NCBI RefSeq assembly: GCF_018613675.1
Contig: NZ_JAGGPQ010000015.1
Coordinates: 1-64,000, forward strand
Length of the DNA stretch: 64,000 nt
Direction of reading: 5' to 3'
From: Arthrobacter sp. ISL-85
Lineage (GTDB): Bacteria; Actinomycetota; Actinomycetes; Actinomycetales; Micrococcaceae
Positions 17,016 through 24,857 of this stretch are shown one piece after another. The position numbers and the translations under genes are program-made. Under the pieces are notes generated by a model. The model was given only the letters and a program-made list of their open reading frames with translations. It did not search any database and was not told where the DNA came from. How positions within the stretch are numbered: position 1 is the first letter of the stretch; every line of letters starts with the position of its first letter.

Positions 17016-20000
17016 TTAGCGGGACGGCGCCAGGGATCCCCGGGGCTGTCCGGCGGAGGCCGAAAGCTCCAGCCGGGCATCACCGGGGTGGATGTCAGCG
17101 GGGTTGTGCGTCACCAGCACCACGGTGCGGTCCCGTAGTCCCGCGCGCAGGTCCGCCAGCATGGCGGCCGCTGATTCCGCATCCAGGTGGGCGGTGGGCT
17201 CATCCAGCAGGATGACTTCCGCACCGGTCAACAGGGTCCGCGCCACGGCCAGGCGCTGGCGCTCGCCGCCGCTCAGGAAGGCGCCGCCCGGACCGATCCG
17301 GGTGTCCAGCCCCGACGGCAGCCGGCCCACCAGCGCGGAAAGTCCGACGGCGGCCAGGACGGCCTCCAGCTCGTCGTCCATAACCGGCGGTGCGCCGTTT
17401 GCTGCCGGCCGTCCCAGCAACAGGTTTCCCCTGATGGTGGAATCGAACAGGTGCGCCTCCTGCGGGCACCACGCAGCCCGGCCAGTAACCTTCACCTGGC
17501 CGGCCGCGGGCGGCAGGAAGCCCAGCAGCACGGAGAGCAGCGTGGATTTCCCGGAACCGGACGGTCCGGTGACCGCCAGCCAGCGCCCGGGAGCTGCCAC
17601 GGCATCCACGCCCGAGAAGACCGCGGAGCCGCCCGGCCAGGCCGCGGCCAGGTCCACGAGCTCAACGCCTGGCGCGCCGCCGGCCCTACGCGGAACGGGC
17701 TGCAGGCCATCGCCGGCTTCGCTGGCCCCCTCAAGGGCCCCCGACTCCCCCACCCGGCGCATGACGGAACGCAGCGCAGGGAACTGGCGCACCGCCGTCG
17801 TCATCGCTGCGTAGGGTTCCACCAGCGCGAGCAGCAGGAGGACCACCACGGCCGCCGTTTCCGGGGCTACCTGGGTTGTGAGAACCCCGGGGCCCGCCAG
17901 CCACGCGGCCGCCAATGCAGCCGTACCGCAAGCCGCGGTAGCCACTGCATGGCCAAGCCCATCCGCCCAGGCGGAGCGCTGCGACGCACGGGTGGCCTCC
18001 CGGTCCTCCGCCAGCAGTGCATCAAGCACGCGGGGCGCAACGCCGTTTGCGTGCAGTTCGGCCCGGGCATCGAGGGCAGCGGCTACCCGACGCAGGACGC
18101 CGGAGCGCAGGGACTGCTCGGCGGCGGCGGATTTGCGGTCACCGAACAAGGCAGCGGCAGGAGCCAGCATTAGGCCGCCGATGGCCGCGCCGGCCACGGC
18201 TGGAAGGGCGGCAGGCACCAGGATGCCGGTAGCGGCCACGGCCAGGACGGACACGGCAACGGCCGTGACGGGCGGCAGGACTACGCGGGGCAGGAGGTCG
18301 CGGATGGTGTCGACGTCGTCGATTACCGTGCCCAGCACGTTGCCGCCCTGCAGGAGCCGGCGCAGTGACAGCGCCCTGCGGCTCAGTGACTCCCAGAGCC
18401 GGCCGCGGAGGCGGGTGAGTGCGGCGAACACGGCGTCGTGCAGCAGCAGCCGCTCCCAGTAGCGGAACACCCCCCGGCCAATGCCGAAGAACCGGACGCC
18501 GACGATGGCGGTCAGGAGGTACAGGATGGGCGGCTGCTCGCTGGCGCGGATAATGAGCCAGCCGGAAAGGCCGGAAAGCGCGACGGCGAAGACGGCCGCC
18601 AGGGTGCCGACGAAGGCCGCGGCCGCGAACTTGCCCCGGACCGGTGCCAGGAGTGCGGCCAGGAGCCGGCAGGCTCCGGGGGTGGCCTGCCCGGGCTTGC
18701 CCACGGGGAGGTCACCTGCTTCGTCCGTGAAAGCGCTGCCGACGTCGGCGTCCCCCTCTGCTGCACGGCTTCCTGTTGAGCCGGCGGGCAGCAACGCGGG
18801 ACGGCCGCGCAGGTCGGCGGGGGCGCCGCCGTCCTGTTTCGCTTCAGCGGTGACCCGGGCTGCCGGCGAAACCGGAACCAGCAGGTCCGCGAGCTGCCGG
18901 GTGCGCTGGTTGTGGGCCACCAGGATCACGGTGACCTGGCCGCGGAGCCGGCGGATGGCGTCCTCGACGATGACCGCGGACGCGTCGTCCAGGTGTGCGG
19001 TGGGCTCGTCGAGCAGCAGGAGGGTGGCACCGGCGTCGATTTTGGCAAGGCCGCGGGCCAGTGCCACGCGGCGCAGCTCGCCCGGGCTCAGCTCCGCCTG
19101 GTGCTTTGCTGCCAGGTGCCCGGCTCCGGCGCGTTCCAGGCAGCGGCGGGCAGCCGCTTCAGCTGTGAACCTGTCGGGACCGTGGCTGGGGTCCGGTGAG
19201 AGGTACAGCAGCACCTCGTCCAGGACGGTCCCGGCCACCATGACGGGGTGCTGCGGCACCCAGGCCACGGCGCTTCGGTCCAGGCCGCTGATGGATCCGG
19301 TAATGCTGGTCCCTGCGCCGCCCGTTCCGCCGCCGTGGCCGATGGTCCCCGCCAGGACGCCCAGCACGGTACTCTTGCCGGCGCCGCTGGGGCCATCCAG
19401 GGCGGTGATCCTGTCCTGCGGTGCGGTGAACGAAAGGGGTCCGACGGCGGCTCCGGACCGTCCGGCGTATGTCACGGAGAGTCCGGTGACCTCAAGCGGG
19501 GCGCCCGGCCTGCCGGCCTTGGCCGCGGGCAGGGGTGTTGCCTCGGGGGCTCCGGTCACGGCGGCTGTTTCGGCGAGCGCCACCCTGCCGTCGTCGCTGG
19601 CGTGGTGGGCGGTGCCCAGCTCCCGCAGCGGAAGGTAGCAGTCCGGGGCAAGGAGGAGCGCCAGCAGCCCGGCTTCCAGCGGCATGTCGCCGTGGACCAG
19701 CCGGACGCCGATGAAGACGGCCACCACGGCCACTGAAATGGTGGCGATCAGTTCCAGGGCCAGCGCCGACAGGAAAGCGGTCCGCAGGGCGCCCATGGTG
19801 CGGGAGCGGTACTCCTCGGAGATCTCCTCCAGGGCCTTGCGCTGGGCGGTGGCACGTCCCAGCCCCACCAGGACCGGCAGTCCCTTGGCGAGTTCCAGCA
19901 TGTGCGCCGACAGCCGTGCCAGCGAGGCCTGGGCCTGGCGAACGCTGTCCTCGGTGTACCGGCCAATCAATGCCATGAACACCGGGATCAGCGGCACCGT

Positions 20001-20474
20001 CAGCACGATGACCAGTGCGCTGACCCAGTCCGCGAAGAGGATCCGGGCCCCCAGCAGCAGCGGAACGGCGGCGCAGTTGACCAGCGCGGGAAGGAACTGG
20101 GTGTAGTAGCTGTCCAGGGCGTCCAGGCCGCGGGTCGCAAGGACCGCCAGGCCGCCGTCGCCCGGGCCGGCGCCGCGCACGCCGGTGCGCAGGGCCCGCT
20201 GCAGGAGCTCGGCCCGGAGCTCTTCCTTGACGCCCAGTGCCGCACGGCGCGCGGCGACTGCCTGTCCCCAGACCGTCAGGGAGCGGAGGACGACGCCGGC
20301 CAGGCCTGCCGCGATCTGCTGCGCCCAGGCAGGGTCCCCGGCAACGAGGCCGGCAAGGACGGAGGCCACCGCTTGGCCGATGAGGACCAGGGACAGGGCC
20401 TTGAGCGCAGCGAGCAGGCCCAGCCAGTAGATTGCGGACCGGGTTGCGGGGCCGGCGGGAAAGGTGGGCCGCAT
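17016..20474 (-). CDS. cydDC: fused CydD-CydC heterodimer-type ABC exporter
   Basis: CydDC exports thiols (glutathione or cysteine in E. coli) to the outside and is needed for cytochrome bd assembly. Normally two proteins of about 560-580 residues, here both halves are in one 1152-residue frame. The first half has a membrane domain and an ATPase domain with Walker A GPSGAGKST, signature SPGELRR and Walker B LLLLDEPTAH. A hydrophilic linker of about 60 residues follows. The second half has membrane helices and GPSGSGKST, LSGGERQRL and VILLDEPTAH. All catalytic motifs are intact in both halves. The ATG lies one base after the cydB stop, so it is the last gene of cydA-cydB-cydDC. Confidence 0.93.
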   Translation of the reverse strand: MRPTFPAGPATRSAIYWLGLLAALKALSLVLIGQAVASVLAGLVAGDPAWAQQIAAGLAGVVLRSLTVWGQAVAARRAALGVKEELRAELLQRALRTGVRGAGPGDGGLAVLATRGLDALDSYYTQFLPALVNCAAVPLLLGARILFADWVSALVIVLTVPLIPVFMALIGRYTEDSVRQAQASLARLSAHMLELAKGLPVLVGLGRATAQRKALEEISEEYRSRTMGALRTAFLSALALELIATISVAVVAVFIGVRLVHGDMPLEAGLLALLLAPDCYLPLRELGTAHHASDDGRVALAETAAVTGAPEATPLPAAKAGRPGAPLEVTGLSVTYAGRSGAAVGPLSFTAPQDRITALDGPSGAGKSTVLGVLAGTIGHGGGTGGAGTSITGSISGLDRSAVAWVPQHPVMVAGTVLDEVLLYLSPDPSHGPDRFTAEAAARRCLERAGAGHLAAKHQAELSPGELRRVALARGLAKIDAGATLLLLDEPTAHLDDASAVIVEDAIRRLRGQVTVILVAHNQRTRQLADLLVPVSPAARVTAEAKQDGGAPADLRGRPALLPAGSTGSRAAEGDADVGSAFTDEAGDLPVGKPGQATPGACRLLAALLAPVRGKFAAAAFVGTLAAVFAVALSGLSGWLIIRASEQPPILYLLTAIVGVRFFGIGRGVFRYWERLLLHDAVFAALTRLRGRLWESLSRRALSLRRLLQGGNVLGTVIDDVDTIRDLLPRVVLPPVTAVAVSVLAVAATGILVPAALPAVAGAAIGGLMLAPAAALFGDRKSAAAEQSLRSGVLRRVAAALDARAELHANGVAPRVLDALLAEDREATRASQRSAWADGLGHAVATAACGTAALAAAWLAGPGVLTTQVAPETAAVVVLLLLALVEPYAAMTTAVRQFPALRSVMRRVGESGALEGASEAGDGLQPVPRRAGGAPGVELVDLAAAWPGGSAVFSGVDAVAAPGRWLAVTGPSGSGKSTLLSVLLGFLPPAAGQVKVTGRAAWCPQEAHLFDSTIRGNLLLGRPAANGAPPVMDDELEAVLAAVGLSALVGRLPSGLDTRIGPGGAFLSGGERQRLAVARTLLTGAEVILLDEPTAHLDAESAAAMLADLRAGLRDRTVVLVTHNPADIHPGDARLELSASAGQPRGSLAPSR

Positions 20475-20475
20475 G

Positions 20476-21525
20476 TCAGCCCTTGGTGGTGAACGCCTTG
20501 GCGGCCACGGCCGGGAGGAAGCTGTGGGCTGCCGGGATATGGGCGGCGCTGACGCGGCGGCGGAACACCCAGTAGGTCCAGGCCTGGTAGGCGATCACCA
20601 GTGGAAGCCCAAACGCCGCCACGATGCTCATCAGCCCCAGGGTGTAGTCCGAGGAGGAGGCGTTGGAGATGGTGAGGTCAAAGGCCCTGTCCAGCGTGGA
20701 GGGAAGCACCACTGGGAACACGGCCCCGAAAATGGATGTCGTGCCCAGGACCAGGAAGGCACCCAGGGCCAGGAAGGCCCTGCCTTCGGAACCGCCCCGG
20801 GCCAGCAGCCAGGCAGTGACGGCGGCACCGACGGCCAGGATGACGGCGGCCCAGGTCCAGGGCTTGCCTTCCATGAACTGGATGGCGAGGGCCCACGAAG
20901 CGATCGGGAGGAGCAGGACCGGCAGGAGGCGCACGAACCACTGGCGTGCCCGGTGCCGGACTTCCCCGTCCGTCTTGAGGGCCAGGAAGGCCAGAGCGTG
21001 GAGCAGCGAGAAACCCACCACCGCGATCCCCCCGAGCAGGGCGTAGCCGCTGAACCAGGCCAGGGGGCCGCCTTCGCGGTCACCGTTGGCGTTCAGCGGG
21101 AGGCCGGTGGTGGTGAGGGCCAGGGCGGCACCTACGCCGAAGGCGGCGAAGAAGGAACCCAGGGCGATGGCCCAGTCCCACCGGTTCCGCCAGCTGTCGG
21201 TGTCCACCTTGCCGCGGTATTCGAACGCCACGGCGCGGAAGATCAGGGCCAGCAGGACCACCAGCAGGGGCAGGTAGAGCGCGGAGAACAAGGACGCGTA
21301 CCAGAGCGGGAAGGCAGCGAAGGTGGCGCCGCCGGCGGTCAGCAGCCACACCTCGTTGCCGTCCCAGACGGGTCCGATGGTGTTCAACAGGACGCGGCGC
21401 TCGGTGTTGTTGCGCGCGAAGAGCTTCATCAGCATCCCGACGCCGAGGTCGAAGCCCTCCAGGAAGAGGTAGCCGGTCCACAGCACCGCGATGGCGATGA
21501 ACCAAATGGTGGGAAGCAGTTCCAT
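20476..21525 (-). CDS. cydB: cytochrome bd ubiquinol/menaquinol oxidase subunit II
   Basis: CydB is the second membrane subunit of cytochrome bd. The 349-residue product starts MELLPTIWFIAIAVLWTGYLFLEGFDLGVGM in overlapping short motifs (FLEGFDLGVG is the family hallmark). It contains GPVWDGNEVWLL and eight or nine predicted membrane helices. It lies 39 bases downstream of cydA and one base before cydDC, so all three should be on one mRNA controlled from the cydA promoter. The oxidase has high oxygen affinity and supports growth at low oxygen or when the aa3 branch is inhibited. Confidence 0.97.
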   Translation of the reverse strand: MELLPTIWFIAIAVLWTGYLFLEGFDLGVGMLMKLFARNNTERRVLLNTIGPVWDGNEVWLLTAGGATFAAFPLWYASLFSALYLPLLVVLLALIFRAVAFEYRGKVDTDSWRNRWDWAIALGSFFAAFGVGAALALTTTGLPLNANGDREGGPLAWFSGYALLGGIAVVGFSLLHALAFLALKTDGEVRHRARQWFVRLLPVLLLPIASWALAIQFMEGKPWTWAAVILAVGAAVTAWLLARGGSEGRAFLALGAFLVLGTTSIFGAVFPVVLPSTLDRAFDLTISNASSSDYTLGLMSIVAAFGLPLVIAYQAWTYWVFRRRVSAAHIPAAHSFLPAVAAKAFTTKG

Positions 21526-21564
21526 TGTGTGTTTCCTCTGCTCGGTCTTTGGAACCGGATGCGG

Positions 21565-23169
21565 TTAGTAGGCGAAGGCCAGGACGTCGTCGGCCGGTTT
21601 AGTGTCCCCGTTGCCGCCGGCGCCGGGCGTTTCATCCTCGTTCTCGTCCGCCGGTGCGTGGCCCAGCTCCGGCATGGCGGACACCACGCCGCCGCGGATG
21701 TACGTGACCAGCAGTTTCACTTCCACCACCAGGAGGACGGCGTATACGGCTGTCAGGGCAACCAGCGAGGTGATCAACTCCCCTGCGGAAACACCCGGCG
21801 ACACGGCGGCAGCGGTGAACATGAACACCTGGTCAATGCCGCTGGGATCAGGGTTGGGGGCCACCACGAACGGCTGGCGGCCCATCTCGGTAAAGATCCA
21901 GCCGGCGGCGTTGGCCCCGAAGGGGGCCAGGATGCCGAAGACTGCCAGGCGCATGAGCCACCTTGCCTCCGGTACGGTCCCCTTGCGGGTGAGCCAGAGG
22001 GCCACGAGTGCGGCGAGGGCGGCGAGGCCGCCGAAGCCGATCATCATCCGGAAGCCCCAGTAGGTGACCTCCATGACGGGCACGTACTGGATTTCCTGGC
22101 CGGCGCGCTCGCCGTAGATGGGGTTGTCCGGCAGGTGGGTTCCGTAGTTGGCCTTGTACTCGGGCAGCAGGCTGTTGACGCCCTGGACCTCGGTGGTGAA
22201 GTCCCCCTTGGCCAGGAAGGACAGGATGCCCGGAACTTCGATCACGGCCACTACGTCGTCGCAGTTCTTGGATCCCACGTTGCCGATGCTCAGGACCGAG
22301 AAGCCCGTGCCGTCGTGGCAGGCCGCCTCGGCCGCGGCCATCTTCATGGGCTGCTGCTGGAACATCAGCTTGCCCTGCAGGTCGCCGGTGACGGCGGTGC
22401 CGGCGAAGGAGATCATGGCCACCACGGCGCCGATGCGCAGGGACCGGATCCACACCTTGTGGTCGGCACGGTCGCGGCCGGGGATCCGGGCGTCTTCCCC
22501 GGGGATGACCCGGCCGTCGGCACCTACTGTGTCAACGCCGTCGTGCCGCCTCCGCCACAGGTGGTACCAGGCGATGCCCAGGAGGAAGCCGCCGGCCACT
22601 GCGAGGGCGCCGAACAGGGTGTGCGGGACGGCCACGAGGGCCGTGTTGTTGGTGAAGACGGCCCAGGCGTCGGTCATGACGGGCCGGCCGTTGATCATTT
22701 CGACCCCCACCGGGTGTTGCATCCAGCTGTTGGCCACGATGATGAAGTAGGCCGAAAGCGCCGATCCAATGACGGCCACCCAGAGGCAGGCGAGGTGGAT
22801 GGCGGGCTTGAGCTGCTTCCAGCCGAAGATCCACAGGCCCAGGAAGGTGGACTCGACAAAGAAAGCGAGGAGGGCCTCGAGGGCCAGCGGCGCACCGAAG
22901 ACATCACCCACGAAGCGGCTGTACTCGCTCCAGGCCATACCGAACTGGAACTCCTGCACGATGCCGGTGGCGACGCCCATGATGAAGTTGATGAGGAAGA
23001 GCTTTCCCCAGAACTTTGTCATGCGCAGGTACTCGGGCTTGCCGGTGCGGTACCAGGCCGTCTGGATAACGGCCACTACGAGGCCCAGGCCGATGGTCAG
23101 GGGCACCATCATGAAGTGGTACACCGTGGTGATACCAAATTGCCAGCGTGCGATTTCCAAGGCGTCCAT
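21565..23169 (-). CDS. cydA: cytochrome bd quinol oxidase subunit I
   Basis: CydA carries the haems (b558, b595, d) and the quinol site. The 534-residue product begins MDALEIARWQFGITTVYHFMM, with His18 matching the conserved haem ligand (E. coli His19). The quinol-site loop is the short type, with GWIFTEMGRQPFVV. An in-frame start seven codons upstream exists but ATG at 23169 is the family start. Two perfect TTCTAC-N5-GTAGAA palindromes flank a TATAGT -10 hexamer within 60 bases upstream, so repression by the adjacent BlaI is likely. First gene of cydA-cydB-cydDC. Confidence 0.97.
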   Translation of the reverse strand: MDALEIARWQFGITTVYHFMMVPLTIGLGLVVAVIQTAWYRTGKPEYLRMTKFWGKLFLINFIMGVATGIVQEFQFGMAWSEYSRFVGDVFGAPLALEALLAFFVESTFLGLWIFGWKQLKPAIHLACLWVAVIGSALSAYFIIVANSWMQHPVGVEMINGRPVMTDAWAVFTNNTALVAVPHTLFGALAVAGGFLLGIAWYHLWRRRHDGVDTVGADGRVIPGEDARIPGRDRADHKVWIRSLRIGAVVAMISFAGTAVTGDLQGKLMFQQQPMKMAAAEAACHDGTGFSVLSIGNVGSKNCDDVVAVIEVPGILSFLAKGDFTTEVQGVNSLLPEYKANYGTHLPDNPIYGERAGQEIQYVPVMEVTYWGFRMMIGFGGLAALAALVALWLTRKGTVPEARWLMRLAVFGILAPFGANAAGWIFTEMGRQPFVVAPNPDPSGIDQVFMFTAAAVSPGVSAGELITSLVALTAVYAVLLVVEVKLLVTYIRGGVVSAMPELGHAPADENEDETPGAGGNGDTKPADDVLAFAY

Positions 23170-23198
23170 GGCAGTCCCAACTGTGAGCAAATGCAGTT

Positions 23199-23215
23199 TT
23201 CTACGCTTCGTAGAA
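23199..23215. promoter_or_regulatory. BlaI-type operator O1 (cydA proximal)
   Basis: TTCTACGCTTCGTAGAA is a perfect inverted repeat with 7-bp arms and a 3-bp centre. It lies 30 bases upstream of the cydA ATG, overlapping the predicted transcription start. It shares the TTCTAC-N5-GTAGAA pattern with O2, O3 and, with one arm mismatch, O4 at 38510. Confidence 0.75.
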
Positions 23216-23220
23216 CTATA
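23215..23220 (-). promoter_or_regulatory. predicted -10 of the cydABDC promoter
   Basis: On the minus strand TATAGT lies between operators O1 and O2. A bound repressor at either site would block RNA polymerase. The -35 would fall inside or next to O2 and is not a good match to TTGACA. Confidence 0.5.
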
Positions 23221-23222
23221 AC

Positions 23223-23239
23223 TTCTACACAGTGTAGAA
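23223..23239. promoter_or_regulatory. BlaI-type operator O2 (cydA distal)
   Basis: TTCTACACAGTGTAGAA is a perfect inverted repeat with 8-bp arms around a single central base. Its centre is 24 bp from the centre of O1, slightly more than two helical turns. It covers the expected -35 region of cydA. Confidence 0.75.
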
Positions 23240-23310
23240 CATGGTCGGCGGGGGACGAAAACCGATCACCCTCCCCCAGGATCGCGCACTGGGCCGCGGG
23301 GCGCCACATG

Positions 23311-23327
23311 TTCTACCCCATGTAGAA
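23311..23327. promoter_or_regulatory. BlaI-type operator O3 (blaI side)
   Basis: TTCTACCCCATGTAGAA has perfect 6-bp arms and a 5-bp centre. It lies about 100 bases upstream of the blaI start and about 20 bases before a TAAATT hexamer that may be the blaI -10, so it fits autorepression. Confidence 0.7.
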
Positions 23328-23429
23328 GCTTCGGCGGTTTCGGGGTAAATTTAGTTCTGTAGTTGAACGACAGCACGAGGTCACCGGGCGCGCCAGGGCG
23401 TACGGTGCGGGGAAATAAAGGAATGTGAA

Positions 23430-23813
23430 ATGGCTAGTCTTGGTGAACTGGAACGGTCAGTGATGGACCTGCTCTGGGCGGGCCAGGAAGCGGCTACGGC
23501 CAATACCCTGAGGGACCAGCTGGCCCGAACGTCGGCGGCACGGGGCGGACCGGGCCACGAAGGCAAGGAACTGGCCGTCACTACGGTGCTCACCGTCCTC
23601 TCCCGCCTGGAGAAGAAAGGGCTGGTGGAACGCGAACGCGGCACCCGCCCGCACCGCTACCAGGCAGTGTCCAGCCGTGCAGACCACACCGCCGAACTCA
23701 TGCATGAGGTCCTTGGTTCAGCCCCGGACCGCGAGGCCGTCCTGGCCCGCTTCATTGGGTCTGTCTCCGAAGGTGAAGCCGAGACGCTGCGCAAACTGCT
23801 GGGCCACCTCTAA
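23430..23813 (+). CDS. blaI: BlaI/MecI/CopY family repressor
   Basis: The 127-residue product is a BlaI-type winged-helix repressor. The N-terminal DNA-binding domain runs from LGELERSVMDLLWAGQEA through VTTVLTVLSRLEKKGLVERERG (recognition helix and wing). A C-terminal dimerisation helix region (residues about 85-127) contains the site normally cut by the partner protease. AAAGGAA precedes the ATG. It is followed after six bases by an M56 metalloprotease gene, the classical BlaI-BlaR pairing. No beta-lactamase gene is nearby. Instead it is divergent from cydABDC, with three matching palindromes between them. Confidence 0.93.
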   Translation: MASLGELERSVMDLLWAGQEAATANTLRDQLARTSAARGGPGHEGKELAVTTVLTVLSRLEKKGLVERERGTRPHRYQAVSSRADHTAELMHEVLGSAPDREAVLARFIGSVSEGEAETLRKLLGHL

Positions 23814-23819
23814 CACACC

Positions 23820-24812
23820 ATGTTCTGGGCCTCGTACCTGCTGGCGGTCCTTGCGATCATCCTTGCCTGGCCCGTGCCAATACTTCTGTCTCGGGCGCAG
23901 TGGCCGGCCAGGTCGCCCTTCACGGCAATGCTGTTGTGGCAGGCAATCGCGCTTGCAGGTGGACTGTCCATGATCGGCGCCATGCTGGTCTACGGCCTGG
24001 AACCTGTCGGCGACAACCTCATCGCGGGACTGCGCGCCCTTGCCGGGATGGTGCTTTTCAATGCGCCCACCACCGCGCTGGGGTTCTGGCATATCTTCGC
24101 GCTGTCCACTGCCGCCCTGCTCACGGCCCACCTGGTCTTCACGCTGCTGCTGACGTACTACAAGATCCAGCGGCAGCGGCGCCGGCACCGCGAACTGCTC
24201 GCGCTCCTGGCTTCGCCTTCCGGCCAGAACGCCGGAACGCTCGTCATCAGCCACGACTCCCCTGTCGCCTACTGCCTTCCGGGCGGCGCCCGCTCCGTGA
24301 CCGTCCTGTCGGACGGCCTGATGGCGGCGCTCGAACCGGCCGAACTGCGTGCCGTCCTCATCCATGAGAACGCCCACCTGAGCCAGCGGCACCACCTGCT
24401 GCTTTGGGCCTTCGCAGCCTGGCGGCAGGCCCTTCCCTGGCTGCCCACCACGCGTTTGGCGCAGGAGTCGGTCAACTCGCTGATCGAGATGCTGGCCGAC
24501 GACGTCGCCCTCCGGACCGAGAGCAAAGCCACCCTCATCAAGGCCATCGCCATCGTGGCAAGCGGTTCAGCGGGGGGTGCCGGCGCCGGTGATGTCCGGC
24601 CTTCCTCGCCTACCCTGGCCCTCTCCGGACTTGAAGCGGCATCAGGCGGACCCGGCTCGGACGCCGTCCGTACCGCAGCTTCGCGGGTCAGCCGCCTCCT
24701 GACTCCCCAGCCCCCGCTTCCTGCCGCCGTCCGCAGTGCGGTCATGGCCGGCTGCGTCCTGCTGCTTGCACTGCCCACCGCGCTGCTGGTGGTTCCCGGG
24801 CTCCTCGGCTGA
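23820..24812 (+). CDS. M56 family membrane metallopeptidase (BlaR1/MecR1-like, no penicillin-binding sensor)
   Basis: This 330-residue membrane protein has three N-terminal hydrophobic segments (about residues 2-24, 35-58, 92-114) and a gluzincin motif HENAH at residues 182-186, with a likely third zinc ligand at Glu223 (LIEMLADD). A last helix covers residues about 305-328. It is about half the length of staphylococcal BlaR1 and lacks the extracellular penicillin-binding domain, so it should not sense beta-lactams the classical way. By analogy it would cleave BlaI to relieve repression. The trigger is unknown; a respiratory or membrane signal is inferred from the divergent cyd operon. Confidence 0.9.
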   Translation: MFWASYLLAVLAIILAWPVPILLSRAQWPARSPFTAMLLWQAIALAGGLSMIGAMLVYGLEPVGDNLIAGLRALAGMVLFNAPTTALGFWHIFALSTAALLTAHLVFTLLLTYYKIQRQRRRHRELLALLASPSGQNAGTLVISHDSPVAYCLPGGARSVTVLSDGLMAALEPAELRAVLIHENAHLSQRHHLLLWAFAAWRQALPWLPTTRLAQESVNSLIEMLADDVALRTESKATLIKAIAIVASGSAGGAGAGDVRPSSPTLALSGLEAASGGPGSDAVRTAASRVSRLLTPQPPLPAAVRSAVMAGCVLLLALPTALLVVPGLLG

Positions 24813-24857
24813 CGCCGCCCGGGGCGGCGCCAGCCACGGCCCGACGCCCGCCGGGCA

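Noticed and set aside
23170-23200. A Rex (redox repressor) site upstream of cydA
   Set aside because: TGTGAGCAAATGCAG resembles half of TTGTGAA-N4-TTCACAA only; the second half is absent, while the TTCTAC palindromes are perfect.
20464-23325. A 953-codon open frame antisense to cydB and cydA
   Set aside because: It lies opposite genes with clear homology, has no ribosome-binding site and reads as Gly/His/Gln-rich noise typical of antisense frames in high-GC DNA. The same applies to long frames opposite parC, lpdA, glnA2 and hisD.
24813-24857. A terminator between the M56 gene and parE
   Set aside because: The inverted repeat is only six base pairs with a three-base loop and no T run, so it was left out of the features.
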